In this document: positions 18,498 to 27,616 of the stretch, piece by piece
How the letters are laid out: each line of letters opens with the position of its first letter
Position numbering within the stretch: the stretch's first letter is position 1
Source: Pseudovibrio sp947494035
GTDB taxonomy: Bacteria > Pseudomonadota > Alphaproteobacteria > Rhizobiales > Stappiaceae
Assembly (NCBI GenBank): GCA_947494035.1
Contig: CANLTN010000018.1
Coordinates: 1 to 64,000, forward strand
Length of the DNA stretch: 64,000 bases
Direction: 5' to 3'
Made by a program: the position numbers and the translations under genes
The notes under the pieces: generated by a model
What the model was told of the DNA's origin: nothing
The model's database searches: none
What the model saw: the letters and a program-made list of their open reading frames with translations, nothing else

Positions 18498-19094
18498 ATG
18501 GATTGGGCAACACTCAGCGCTTTCGCGATTTTTGTAGCCATTATGACCGGCACACCGGGACCGGGAAACCTTACCTTCATGGCGATTGGTGCGAGCGCGG
18601 GATATCGCGCGGCCTTTCCTGTCATCATTGCAGCACAACTGGGCAGCGTTGTGCTTAAGCTGTGCGTGGCGTTCGGACTGGGACAACTGATGGCGCGGGG
18701 TGGCACGATGGTCAGCGTCTTCAAGGTCGCCTCCATGGCTTACATGACGTATCTGGCCTGGCGCATTGTCCAGCTGAACATCAAACCGAAGAACCAAGTG
18801 AATCTTCCAACCTTCTGGGAAGGTTTACTTATTCACCCGCTAAGCCCTAAATCATGGGCAATGAGCTTGGTGGCGTTTACCAGCTTCTTTGCAGCAAATG
18901 GCATGGGACTTTACGAGAACGCCGCAATCCTGACCGCCGGATTCCTGATCGGTGGCATGATCTCTCACAGCATGTGGGCGATGGTGGGCGTCTCAATCCT
19001 GAAGGTCATTGGCGAAGGCCCTTTGATGCGTGGCATCACCATTGCCATGGCTGTGGCGATGCTGGCCGCCACAGTATGGTCTCTTCTTTTGTAA
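18498..19094 (+). CDS. LysE/RhtB family amino-acid exporter
   Basis: A 198-residue inner-membrane protein with five to six helices. The family signature TGTPGPGNLTFMAIGASAG near the N-terminus is the LysE/RhtB mark. Proteins of this family export amino acids such as lysine, homoserine or threonine. It starts 82 bases from the divergent MocR regulator and shares its presumed operator, so expression is probably set by a PLP-linked amino-acid signal. It converges on the nucleoside hydrolase with six bases between stops. Confidence 0.9.
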   Translation: MDWATLSAFAIFVAIMTGTPGPGNLTFMAIGASAGYRAAFPVIIAAQLGSVVLKLCVAFGLGQLMARGGTMVSVFKVASMAYMTYLAWRIVQLNIKPKNQVNLPTFWEGLLIHPLSPKSWAMSLVAFTSFFAANGMGLYENAAILTAGFLIGGMISHSMWAMVGVSILKVIGEGPLMRGITIAMAVAMLAATVWSLLL

Positions 19095-19100
19095 TGAGCC

Positions 19101-20063
19101 TCACTGGTGGCGTGATGTGAGCGCTGCCAGTGTTGCTTCCAGAATGCGCTCCAATTTAAGGCGGTCTGCCTGCTCCACAATGCCGATAATGGGAGCATCA
19201 GTCTTGCCCCGGTAATCGAGAATGGTAGCGCCGCGGGCAAACTTCCCTTCTGTTTCGACCAGCACGCCACAGATAATTGTTTTGGTGATCACCTCAGGGT
19301 CGAGCAGTGCAGCGGCGGCCAAGGGGTCCGGCAGGATTATCAGGTCTTCCTGATACCATGTCTTATAGCGCTCTCGCAGGAACGAGCACATATGTTCTGC
19401 AAATTGAGCTGGCGCAGACGCACCGAGGCGCTGGAAAATACCGTCGATCACATCACCGGGGATGGCGTTGTGCAGGCATGGCTCCCATGGAATGAGCGTT
19501 ATATTGACAGACTGAGAGAGCACGATTTTGGCTGCTTCGGGATCACAGAGGATGTTGAACTCAGCAGCCGGTGTTACGTTGCCGCGTCCGTGACAGGTGC
19601 CGCCCATGATCCAGATGCGATCAATCCCTTCCGCCAGATCCGGTTCTTCCCGCAGCACTTCCGCAAGGTTTGTGAGTGGTCCGATGGTCAGGAGTTGCAG
19701 CTTTGGTCCACCAAGCACAGCTTTGCGCAGCACATCTGTGAGCGCGTTGCGAGCGGTTTCCACTGATGCTTTGAGTTCATGCTGCGGGCGTTTAGCACCG
19801 CCCAAACCGTCTACCCCGTGCACATGCACAGCATTCATGCGTTCGCCAACAAGGGAGTCGGTAGCCCCCTTATAAACGGGCACATCGGCATTGCAGACGG
19901 CAAGCACGTCGAGAACATTCGTCGTTGCCTGTTCCAGATCAATATTGCCGAATGTGGTCGTAATGAAATCGATCTTCTTGCCAGCACCGATCAGCATCAT
20001 GAGTGCGATTGCGTCGTCAACTCCGCCATCGGTGTCTACTACAAACACATATTTATCCGACAC
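19101..20063 (-). CDS. Inosine-uridine preferring nucleoside hydrolase family protein
   Basis: A 320-residue enzyme expected to hydrolyse ribonucleosides to base and ribose. The calcium-binding N-terminal motif is DTDGGVDDAIAL, where most family members have DTDPGxDD, so the proline is replaced by glycine while all aspartates are kept. LTIGPLTNLAEVLREEPDL and the IMGG motif (RIWIMGGTCHGRGN) are intact. A GTG start at 20063 is chosen because a GGGAGAAAG sits just upstream; a frame extending to 20114 lacks such a site. It may work with the PnrA-like binding protein 2 kb away. Confidence 0.9.
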   Translation of the reverse strand: MSDKYVFVVDTDGGVDDAIALMMLIGAGKKIDFITTTFGNIDLEQATTNVLDVLAVCNADVPVYKGATDSLVGERMNAVHVHGVDGLGGAKRPQHELKASVETARNALTDVLRKAVLGGPKLQLLTIGPLTNLAEVLREEPDLAEGIDRIWIMGGTCHGRGNVTPAAEFNILCDPEAAKIVLSQSVNITLIPWEPCLHNAIPGDVIDGIFQRLGASAPAQFAEHMCSFLRERYKTWYQEDLIILPDPLAAAALLDPEVITKTIICGVLVETEGKFARGATILDYRGKTDAPIIGIVEQADRLKLERILEATLAALTSRHQ

Positions 20064-20449
20064 GTCTTTCTCCCGGCGTAGATTAAAGCTGCCTGACTGC
20101 TGCGGACCATTCAAGCAGTTTCCTTGCCAGATTTTTCCCCAAAAGTCAGATTCTTTTTATCGGGACAACGCAGTTATGGCAATGTGTATGCACTTGTTCA
20201 GATCAATCATCGACATGAACGAGGACAGGCAACCTTGCCTGGAAATAGCGCAGTAATTTCATACAGTTGAACGGCAGTAACACAAACAAGGAAACACTGA
20301 CAAACGATCATCTTGACCACTGCCTTGATGATACTATCGTTGATCAAGAAGCTGATTCCAAACAGACAATTGAGGAGTTTAAAACAATCTCCTGCTATCT
20401 CTAGGGAATACGCATACTCGGGATAACATGAAGCCAAAGGAGTTTCCGC
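20064..20449. other. Divergent intergenic region with a palindrome
   Basis: 386 bases lie between the divergent nucleoside hydrolase and MFS genes. The only clear structure is the palindrome CAGGCAACCTTGCCTG at 20226-20241 (seven-base arms, two-base centre), a possible operator. No coding potential was seen. Confidence 0.4.
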
Positions 20450-21769
20450 GTGCTGTCCGTACTCGCGAACCGAACCTACCGCCACCTGTTTCTTGCTCAG
20501 GTTATTGCCTTGTTTGGCACCGGCCTTGCCACTGTTGCACTCAGCCTGCTGGCCTTTGACCTTGCCGGAGATAACGCCGGTTCTGTTCTGGGGACTGCTT
20601 TTGCAATCAAGATGATTGCGTATGTGGGGCTGGCACCGATTGCAGCTGCTTTTGTTGAACGGTTGCCACGGCGCGCTGTGCTGGTGGGGCTCGATCTTAT
20701 TCGCGCGGCTGTTGCGCTTGCGCTGCCATTCGTGACGCAGGTCTGGGAAATCTATGTGCTCATCTTTGTGCTGCAGGCCGCCTCTGCTGCGTTCACACCA
20801 GCGTTTCAGGCGGTTATTCCCGACGTGCTGCCGGAGGAGAAGGATTATACCAACGCCCTTTCCCTAAGCCGCCTTGCATATGATTTGGAGAACCTGCTTA
20901 GCCCGACGATTGCAGCTGGTTTGCTTTTGGTGATCAACTTCCATGGCCTGTTTGGTGGCACGGTAATTGGTTTCCTTGCGTCTGCTGCGCTTGTTGTCTC
21001 TATCAGCTTGCCCAAGCTTAAGCCAGTCGAAACCCAGCGTACGGTCAAACGTATGACGCAGGGCACCCGCATTTATCTCAGCACCCCTCGCCTGCGCGGA
21101 ATGCTCGCGGTTTATCTGGCCGTGGCCGCTGGTGGCGCTATGGTAATTGTAAATACAGTGGTGATTGTGCAAGGCACGTTTGCTCTGAAAGCTGATAGTG
21201 TTGCCATTGCACTTGCTTGCTTTGGTGCTGGTTCCATGATCACAGCACTGAGCCTGCCCAAGGTGCTGGAGCGTTTTAAAGACCGAAGCGTGATGATCTG
21301 GGGTGCCGTTGCCATAGCCGCTGCTCTGAGCTTTGGTTTTCTGCTGACAAGCTTTACCGAACTGTTGTTTCTCTGGTTCCTGATGGGGGTTGGTTATTCT
21401 GCCGCGCAGACACCTGCAGGCCGCGTATTGCGCCGCTCTGCGAGGGGTGGTGACCTGCCATCGGTGTTTGCAAGCCAATTTGCGCTGAGCCATGTATGTT
21501 GGCTGATTGGCTACCCTCTTGCAGGCTGGATTGGTGCCAGTTTTGGCATTCCTGTCAGCTTTCTCGCCATGGCTGTGTTGGCATGGCTCAGCGTTGCAGC
21601 CGCTATGATTTTGTGGCCAAGCAAGGATGCGAAGAAGCTACGCCACTCCCACGAAGATCTGCCAGAGAATGATCCGCACTGGTCCAAGGGCGTCGACAAG
21701 GTCGGCAAGAGCCACGTGCATGAGTTCAAGATTGATGATCTGCATACGCGGTGGCCGAGCAGTCTCTGA
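20450..21769 (+). CDS. MFS transporter
   Basis: A 439-residue major facilitator with about twelve membrane helices. The loop between helices 2 and 3 reads AFVERLPRRAVLVGLDLIRA, a form of the MFS A-motif seen in drug and metabolite exporters of the MFS_3 (enterobactin exporter-like) group. The GTG at 20450 is preceded by AAAGGAG at seven bases. A charged cytoplasmic tail of about 45 residues rich in His, Lys and Asp follows the last helix. Substrate unknown. Confidence 0.9.
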   Translation: MLSVLANRTYRHLFLAQVIALFGTGLATVALSLLAFDLAGDNAGSVLGTAFAIKMIAYVGLAPIAAAFVERLPRRAVLVGLDLIRAAVALALPFVTQVWEIYVLIFVLQAASAAFTPAFQAVIPDVLPEEKDYTNALSLSRLAYDLENLLSPTIAAGLLLVINFHGLFGGTVIGFLASAALVVSISLPKLKPVETQRTVKRMTQGTRIYLSTPRLRGMLAVYLAVAAGGAMVIVNTVVIVQGTFALKADSVAIALACFGAGSMITALSLPKVLERFKDRSVMIWGAVAIAAALSFGFLLTSFTELLFLWFLMGVGYSAAQTPAGRVLRRSARGGDLPSVFASQFALSHVCWLIGYPLAGWIGASFGIPVSFLAMAVLAWLSVAAAMILWPSKDAKKLRHSHEDLPENDPHWSKGVDKVGKSHVHEFKIDDLHTRWPSSL

Positions 21770-21782
21770 CGCTTGTGCCTGA

Positions 21783-22541
21783 TCAGACACGGCCCAGACG
21801 TATGGCGATGGGCCAGCTGATCTTGCGAAGCTGCTGAGGATCTCCCCAAGGGCTGGCGAGCTGATCTGCAAAGCTTTCCATCAGGTTTTGCTTACCAGCT
21901 TTTGCTGCGGCTTTAACTGTGGACCACGTGCGCACGTAGCCAAGAAACTGTTCCAGTGTCCACTCACGTTCAATCGTCATTTGCGGGTGGTCCAGCTCCT
22001 GAAACGGGAAGTCAATGCTGGTGTAGCCGTTGTCGACGTGTTGACGCTCCGGCGGCCAATAAGGGCGAGTTTCGTTATGGTAGAACTGGCGGAAGCGAGT
22101 GTTACAGGCACTATCATTGATGGCGAGAACCCCATAACTGACGAGTGCAAGCAGGCAGTCTGGTGCTGCCACGCGCCGAACTTCCTTATAAAATCTTGGC
22201 AGGTCGAACCAGTGAGCGGCCTGTGCGGCGACGATCAGGTTCACGCTGGCGTCTTCTGCGGAGCATTGCTCTGCCGGTTCTACGGAAAAGCGAATGTTTG
22301 AGACGGGTACAGCGTTCTCGATTTGGGAAGCGCTGACGTCTATTGCCAGCACCTGCTGGAAGTGACTGGCAAGTAATGTGCTGAACTGGCCGTTTCCGCA
22401 ACCTACATCAACCGCCAGATTATGCCGGGCACATTGGGAAGCTATGAACTCCACCAGTTCGGCGGGATAGCTTGGGCGGTATTTTGCGTAGTCCTCGCCC
22501 GCGGTCAGGAAGTGTGATGCGGCCGAATTGTTCTGCGTCAT
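21783..22541 (-). CDS. Class I SAM-dependent methyltransferase
   Basis: A 252-residue methyltransferase with motif I VDVGCGNGQFSTLLASHF, an acidic residue at the end of strand 2 (VLAIDVSASQI) and motif VNLIVAAQAAHWFDLPRFYKE. This is the Methyltransf_11 layout, like yeast Crg1/Tmt1 relatives. The start at MTQNNSAASHF is supported by GGGAGG; an upstream ATG would add 18 unlikely residues. Substrate not inferable. It converges on the MFS gene with 13 bases between stops. Confidence 0.88.
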   Translation of the reverse strand: MTQNNSAASHFLTAGEDYAKYRPSYPAELVEFIASQCARHNLAVDVGCGNGQFSTLLASHFQQVLAIDVSASQIENAVPVSNIRFSVEPAEQCSAEDASVNLIVAAQAAHWFDLPRFYKEVRRVAAPDCLLALVSYGVLAINDSACNTRFRQFYHNETRPYWPPERQHVDNGYTSIDFPFQELDHPQMTIEREWTLEQFLGYVRTWSTVKAAAKAGKQNLMESFADQLASPWGDPQQLRKISWPIAIRLGRV

Positions 22542-22575
22542 GCGTTTGCCTCCCTCACTGTGGGAGCAGCCTAAC

Positions 22576-22608
22576 AAAAAACGCGGCCCCGGCAAGGGAC
22601 CGCGTTTT
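22576..22608 (-). terminator. Terminator after the OmpA-like lipoprotein gene
   Basis: AAAACGCGG/CCGCGTTTT with a G+C-rich inner part forms a stem directly 3' of the OmpA-like gene, followed on that strand by a T-run of six. Confidence 0.8.
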
Positions 22609-22630
22609 AAAATTTTTGCCTGTCGGGCGA

Positions 22631-23293
22631 TTAGTTCATCGGCGACAAGATGATCTCTACACGGCGGTTCTGTGCGCGGCCAGCTTCGGTTGCGTTGGAA
22701 GCAATCGGGCTGCTCATGCCGTAGCCAGCTGCGGAGATGCGTGCACCGTTAACGCCCTGATTAAACAGGTAGCTGCTGACGGAGTCTGCGCGGCGCTGGG
22801 ACAGGCCAATATTGAACTCGGCAGAACCGGTGTTGTCGGTGTGGCCGTAGATGTTCAGACGGGTCTGTGGGAATTCTTTCGCCACCAGAGCCACACTGTT
22901 GAGCACCTGCATTGCGCGGGAGGACAGTGTTGCCTGACCAACAGCGAAGGTCACGTCGTTTGGCATGTTCAGGACGATCTGGTTGCCATTACGGGTGACG
23001 GAAACGCCGGATGACTGGAGCTGCGCACGAAGCTGCGATTCCTGACGGTCCATGTAGTTACCGATACCACCACCGAGCAGACCGCCAGCAGCTGCGCCGA
23101 CGAGAGCGCCTTCAACGCGTGCACTCTTGCCACCTGCAAGAGCACCAATGACAGCGCCTGTCGCTGCGCCCAGCCCCGCACCGCCTGCGGTTTTGGAAAT
23201 ACCAGACTCACCGGTGTATGGGTTGGTTGTGGTACATGCTGCAACGGAGAGGCCAAGAACGACAGCGATCGCGGCGTGCATCAGTTTTTTCAT
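22631..23293 (-). CDS. OmpA-family lipoprotein (YiaD-like)
   Basis: A 220-residue outer-membrane lipoprotein. The signal peptide ends in the lipobox LSVAAC. Residues about 35-85 are a glycine-zipper stretch (AGLGAATGAVIGALAGG and AAAGGLLGGGIGNYMD), followed by a C-terminal OmpA domain that binds peptidoglycan, with the motif IYGHTDNTGSAEFN and RRADSV. E. coli YiaD has the same order. It is transcribed alone with its own terminator and probably anchors the outer membrane to the cell wall. Confidence 0.93.
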   Translation of the reverse strand: MKKLMHAAIAVVLGLSVAACTTTNPYTGESGISKTAGGAGLGAATGAVIGALAGGKSARVEGALVGAAAGGLLGGGIGNYMDRQESQLRAQLQSSGVSVTRNGNQIVLNMPNDVTFAVGQATLSSRAMQVLNSVALVAKEFPQTRLNIYGHTDNTGSAEFNIGLSQRRADSVSSYLFNQGVNGARISAAGYGMSSPIASNATEAGRAQNRRVEIILSPMN

Positions 23294-23631
23294 TTAAATT
23301 TCTCACATCGTAATTTTTGAAGGCAGATGAAACAGAATGCCTCTCACCTTACATAGAACGTTAACCCTATGAAAAGGTACTGAGCTCCTAATACAAGTGC
23401 CCAACCTTGTTGTATCCTTGAATTCCACCGGGTTCCGCCCAGAAAACTGCCATTTTTGTTGAAACGCGCAGGCAATCGTGAAAATTTTCGATGAATTCAA
23501 CAAAGCATTTTGACACACTAAAATTCGCCACAATCACGCAAGGAATTTTAAAGTACGCTGCTTAACGCCGTTTTTTCCAAAAAGGCGAACACTAGTGGGA
23601 ACCCGAAGTAAAAATAAGAAGGTGGGGTTCC
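23294..23631. other. Divergent intergenic region
   Basis: 338 bases separate the divergent OmpA-like lipoprotein and carboxylesterase genes. No gene, repeat or recognisable regulatory site was seen. Confidence 0.35.
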
Positions 23632-25452
23632 ATGAAAACGGCGCTTGTCCTTGCATTCAGCATTCTCAGCATAACGTGGTCATTTGCACAAAGCCCAAAC
23701 GATGGCAGTGAGTTGCTTTTTGCACCTGACCAACCTGCTCCCCCTGAGCAGCCTTGCGTTACCTTGAGCAACGATAAGAACATTTGCGGGCAGGCCGATA
23801 ACAGCGGCAGCCAGCTTCTCAGCATCTTTAAGGGTGTACAGTACGGGCAAGCGGCGCGCTGGCAGCCTTCCAGCGTGTTTGATGAGTACGAGCCCAATGG
23901 CATTGAGGCCTTACAGTATGGTGCCCGGTGCCCCCAGCCTATTAGCAAACCAGAGGATCAGATACGGGGTGAAGAAGACTGCCTTTACCTGAACGTCTGG
24001 GCTCCAGACGGCGCGATCAAGAATTCGAGCAAGCTGCCTGTCATGGTGTTTTTCCATGGGGGTGGCTTTATGGCTGGCGGTGCAGACCAAGTCTATCATG
24101 CTGCTAACGACGAGATCATTGAGCTTTATTCCGGCAATTCGTTTGCGGCGGATCAGAGTGTCGTGCTGGTTACCGTCAACTTCCGCCTTGGTATTTTAGG
24201 GACACTGGCGACAGACGGTATTACGGGACAAGACCCTGCCAACGGCGGCAACTACGGTTTTCAGGACCAACAGACTGCCTTGAACTGGGTGAAAAAGCAT
24301 ATCGAATCGTTTGGTGGCGATCCAGATCAGGTGACAATTTTTGGGGCCAGTTCCGGTGCCATGGCTGTTGGCCTGCACATGTTCAGCGCAGACAGCTCGC
24401 AGGACTTGTTCCAGGCAGGTATCATGCAAAGCAGTGCTGCAGCCTACAAATACCGCGATAAAGATGAAGGACGGGACCTCTTCTATTTCTATCTCAAGTG
24501 CCTGAGAGCGACTATTCGTAATCCAGCTTCCACTGAATGTGCGATGACGGCGCAGCTTGATGATCTGGAACAGGCAAATACCCGGCAGATCCTTCTTGCA
24601 CAGGCGCTTCTTCAGGAGACACTTTCCAAGAAAGGCGTGTTCCTGAGCGGCCTGCCCGGCAGCCTTACTTTCTCTCCGATCATTGATGGTGAGTTTCTCA
24701 AGGAACAGCCCGATGTCCAGATGGAGCAAGGAAACGACAAACCGCTCATGCTGGGATTCAACAAAGATGAGGGAGTTTTGTTTGCCAACTCCATTGATGC
24801 GAGCGGCGACCTGAATGCGGTGACCTTCAACGGGATACTGGGGCGGGACTATGAAGACCCCATGTTGATCGTGGACCGTGATGGCTATGCTGCTGTAACA
24901 CCGGCTACAAACGGTCTGCAGCCCAGAACGCCGGCGACTGCCCTGTCCAATCTGATCGGGAACTCGGTTTTTGCGTGCCCCACTATGTCAGCCAATCTTG
25001 AGGCAGAAGCACCAAGCCAGAACACCTGGCTGTATTTCTTCGCGCAGACCTCGGTTGCAAATATTCAAGCACCACCGACCGACAGCGCATTGAACAATGT
25101 ATGCGGGCCTGACAATGAGTGGGGCAATGCCTGCCATACATCAGAACTGCCATTTGTGTTCAACACCATGCCAGCAGGTGCAACGCAGGAAAATAGAGAT
25201 CTGGCGGCGAAGATGAATGGGCTTTGGGCGCAATTTGCAAAGACGCCTGAGGTAGGGCCTGCAGACGACTGGATGCTGTGGACCTTGCCAGCCGTCGGCA
25301 ACCCGGCAAACTTCAACGTATTGCAGGGAGCGTCTCTGGAAAACACCTATGCGGATCTTTTTGAGCAATCCGACTGTGCGTTCTGGCTAGCAGAGGTGAT
25401 TGAGAAAAACGCGAATGCGATTGTTATTCCCCAGCAATTGCCAGAGGAATAA
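23632..25452 (+). CDS. Secreted type B carboxylesterase
   Basis: A 606-residue alpha/beta hydrolase of the carboxylesterase/cholinesterase family with a signal peptide (MKTALVLAFSILSITWSFAQ). The family signature EEDCLYLNVWAPDG and oxyanion-hole segment VMVFFHGGGFMAGG are present. The nucleophile elbow is FGASSGAMAVGLH, where the family norm is FGESAGG, so the Glu before the catalytic Ser is Ala. The acid is probably Glu in GFNKDEGVLF and the histidine in NACHTSELPFVF. At least nine cysteines suggest disulfides outside the cytoplasm. SD GAAGG or GGTGGGG lies just upstream. It stands alone; the ester substrate is unknown. Confidence 0.9.
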   Translation: MKTALVLAFSILSITWSFAQSPNDGSELLFAPDQPAPPEQPCVTLSNDKNICGQADNSGSQLLSIFKGVQYGQAARWQPSSVFDEYEPNGIEALQYGARCPQPISKPEDQIRGEEDCLYLNVWAPDGAIKNSSKLPVMVFFHGGGFMAGGADQVYHAANDEIIELYSGNSFAADQSVVLVTVNFRLGILGTLATDGITGQDPANGGNYGFQDQQTALNWVKKHIESFGGDPDQVTIFGASSGAMAVGLHMFSADSSQDLFQAGIMQSSAAAYKYRDKDEGRDLFYFYLKCLRATIRNPASTECAMTAQLDDLEQANTRQILLAQALLQETLSKKGVFLSGLPGSLTFSPIIDGEFLKEQPDVQMEQGNDKPLMLGFNKDEGVLFANSIDASGDLNAVTFNGILGRDYEDPMLIVDRDGYAAVTPATNGLQPRTPATALSNLIGNSVFACPTMSANLEAEAPSQNTWLYFFAQTSVANIQAPPTDSALNNVCGPDNEWGNACHTSELPFVFNTMPAGATQENRDLAAKMNGLWAQFAKTPEVGPADDWMLWTLPAVGNPANFNVLQGASLENTYADLFEQSDCAFWLAEVIEKNANAIVIPQQLPEE

Positions 25453-25534
25453 GGTGAGCATCTTCAAGAAGTAAGGGAAAGCACTGGCGAAGCAGATGAT
25501 CTCAACTATCTCACTAAGGAGCCTTAAGAAGAGA

Positions 25535-25611
25535 TGGTACAGACGAGTGGATTTGAACCACCGACCTTCGGAGCCACAATCCGACGCTCTAACCAACTGA
25601 GCTACGTCTGC
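25535..25611 (-). tRNA. tRNA-His (GTG)
   Basis: A full 77-nt cloverleaf is readable on the minus strand with anticodon GTG in CGGATTGTGGCTCCG, T-arm GGTTCAAATCC and encoded CCA. The first acceptor pair is a G1:T72 wobble, the discriminator is A73, and the base before G1 is A, so G-1 is not encoded. This is the unusual form known from many alphaproteobacteria. Confidence 0.97.
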
Positions 25612-25766
25612 TTGCCAGTGGCGCGGAACATAGGTTCAATTTTTGAGGTTGGCAAGTCCCTTGGAACCTCAAAATGCAAAAAGTCCACAACACTGATAAA
25701 AAATCGCTAGTTACCCACTGCAACTACGTGGTTTCACTCTGTTTTTCAGCGACTTAAACGCAAAAT

Positions 25767-25810
25767 CCTCCCGTTTGAGTTGCAAAAAGTGCTGCAATTC
25801 AAACGGGAGG
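25767..25810 (-). terminator. Terminator after the first phasin gene
   Basis: An 18-pair stem with one G:U pair (25767-25784 with 25793-25810) has an eight-base loop and lies 32 bases beyond the phasin stop. On the minus strand it is followed by ATTTTG. Confidence 0.85.
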
Positions 25811-25841
25811 AGATGTTTTTCGTAAAAGAAATTTTTGGCGA

Positions 25842-26345
25842 TTATGCCAGTTTCATTTCTTTCATGGACTTGTCGAAGGCTTCTTTTGCAGGCTCGGATA
25901 CAGTGGTTGCAAGTTTGGTTGCAGTTTCCTGCATGTCTTTCACCTGCTGGCTCACTGTGTCGTACTGCTGGCGTGTAAAAGCGGACTGAAGTTCGATGGC
26001 TTCAGACAGGCTCTTCACACTGAACAGGTCACGAATGTGCGTGAATGCCGCTTCAGAGTTTTCTTTTGCGGCGTCGACAGCCTTCAGGTTGAATTCCATG
26101 ATGCTGTCGCGAGTGACTTCGATGGTTTCTTCAAGCATCGCAGTTGCTTCTTCCGAAGCAGTTTTCACTTTCGCATAACCTTCGCGCGCCTGATCGACGC
26201 TCTTTTCAGTCATTTCCTGAATAAATGCAGGTACTTCCATCTTATTCATAGCAAACACCTCATTTTCTACAGACTTGGAGGCCCTGGAAACAGTCTCTTC
26301 CGTCTTCGTCTCGGATTTAGCAGTATTAGTTTTGGCATTAGTCAT
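25842..26345 (-). CDS. Phasin family protein
   Basis: A 167-residue, almost wholly helical, alanine- and glutamate-rich protein with the phasin_2 pattern: MEVPAFIQEMTEKSVDQAREGY followed by HIRDLFSVKSLSEAIELQSAF is visible in part as IRDLFSVKSLSEAIELQ. Phasins coat polyhydroxyalkanoate granules. The first 30 residues are a Thr/Lys/Glu-rich tail unlike the second phasin here. A TAAGGAG lies upstream of the ATG. It has its own strong terminator; no PHA synthase gene is in the window. Confidence 0.9.
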   Translation of the reverse strand: MTNAKTNTAKSETKTEETVSRASKSVENEVFAMNKMEVPAFIQEMTEKSVDQAREGYAKVKTASEEATAMLEETIEVTRDSIMEFNLKAVDAAKENSEAAFTHIRDLFSVKSLSEAIELQSAFTRQQYDTVSQQVKDMQETATKLATTVSEPAKEAFDKSMKEMKLA

Positions 26346-26646
26346 TGTAATCGCTCCTTATCGTCTTGGGAGGAACATCAAGGATCAAAAGGGAGAGACC
26401 AATCTCTCCTTAGGTCAACTTAAAACTAATATAGGAGGTTTTTTGTGCGTTGCAACATTATTTTGCAGTGCAACATAATGGATGTGACTTAAGCTGCTGA
26501 AAGGAGAAAGAAAACTTTTTTATTCTTGTGGTGTAAATCGCGGTTTTACACCGGAGGGTTTTAGCGAATCACCCTACATGAGGCAAAGAATCGCCTCATG
26601 CCACCCTTGATTTTTCGTTGGAGACCCTGCGTCATCCAGGCATTTC
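26346..26646. other. Intergenic region between two phasin genes
   Basis: 301 bases between co-oriented phasin genes. It contains a hairpin ATGAGGC/GCCTCAT (about 26578-26599) without a proper T-run, which may end transcription of the upstream phasin gene on the minus strand. The remainder is A+T-rich and should hold the promoter of the first phasin. Confidence 0.4.
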
Positions 26647-27033
26647 TCAGCGGTCGCCCGCCTTCTTGGCAGCTTCCTGCACAACCTTCGTGGCCTTCTC
26701 TCCCATCTCGCGCATTTGCGCTCCATTTTGTGCCATTTGCTTATGCAGGTACTCTTGCTGCAGAGCCATCAGTTCTTCCAGATCCTGCGCCTGACACATG
26801 CGCTGCGCCAACTCAAAAGCAGAGCTCACGTTCTGCTCGGCAAATGTGAGAGCCTGACGGTGTATATCGGAGGAATCAGAGTGCATCGAGCTTGAGGCGT
26901 CCTCCATGTTGCTGACCGCGTTTTCGGTTGCATCCATGAAGTTATCAAAAGCCTTGCGTGCCTGATCGATGCTTCGATCCGCAAACTCACGCATTTGATC
27001 TGAAACTTCAAAGGGATTTTTCGTATCTGCCAT
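26647..27033 (-). CDS. Phasin family protein, shorter paralogue
   Basis: A 128-residue helical protein with phasin_2 features: FADRSIDQARKAFDNFMDAT at residues about 17-36 and AQDLEELMALQQEYLHKQMA near residues 85-104. The start at 27033 has GGAGG eight bases upstream; a longer frame to 27108 lacks homology-like sequence. Together with the neighbour at 25842 it suggests PHA storage in this organism. The two share the same organisation but little direct identity, so they are old paralogues. Confidence 0.88.
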   Translation of the reverse strand: MADTKNPFEVSDQMREFADRSIDQARKAFDNFMDATENAVSNMEDASSSMHSDSSDIHRQALTFAEQNVSSAFELAQRMCQAQDLEELMALQQEYLHKQMAQNGAQMREMGEKATKVVQEAAKKAGDR

Positions 27034-27616
27034 GCTCAAACCTCCACCATTGTAGATTAAGATTAGATTCTCAGTGCTGCGAGGGCTTATTCCCCCTCCT
27101 GTTTGCAACTCGTTTACTCTGTTGTGGCAATGCTATACTTAACTATAGGGAAAGAAAATAGGAGCTTAGACGAGGACCGCAGTTTACGGTACCTTAAGTA
27201 AGCAGGGCATGGGGGTTAATTAATTTGGTGGTGCGCTTCTATTGGAATTGACAGATGCGAACTTCAGCGATCTTTTGTTAAAGTGTAAGCCTTTATCAGA
27301 ATTTAGCTTTTGAAAATGCCGGTGGGTGGGTTGTCATGAAAGACAAGCTCTGGTTTTTCAAAGCTTACTGATAAGGTAGGGTGGGGCTAGAATTGGGAAA
27401 ATAAACTCCTGATAGTAAAACATACCCCTGATAAATTGAGGCAGGTTTCTTTAGTAAGCTTACAGCAAAACCGCTGAAGTCGCTTACATGCCCGTTTCAA
27501 ACCGGATATCATTCAATAGCATCGGTACCTTTGCGTCCTGATGCCTGTGAAAGAGAGTAGTTTGCGTTTCTCAACCAACCCTTTTCTGGGAAACCTTCAG
27601 AGTAAGGACCGAGCTC
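27034..27616. other. Long intergenic region upstream of the PdhS-like kinase
   Basis: 583 bases between the divergent phasin and kinase genes. It holds four copies of CTGATA[A/G] (27293 inverted, 27368, 27409, 27428) within 142 bases. No ORF with a ribosome-binding site was seen except an 11-codon stretch near 27337 that is not credible. Promoters for both genes must lie here. Confidence 0.4.

Noticed and set aside
27337..27372. Eleven-codon frame MKDKLWFFKAY as leader peptide
   Set aside because: No proper Shine-Dalgarno and no attenuator structure next to it.
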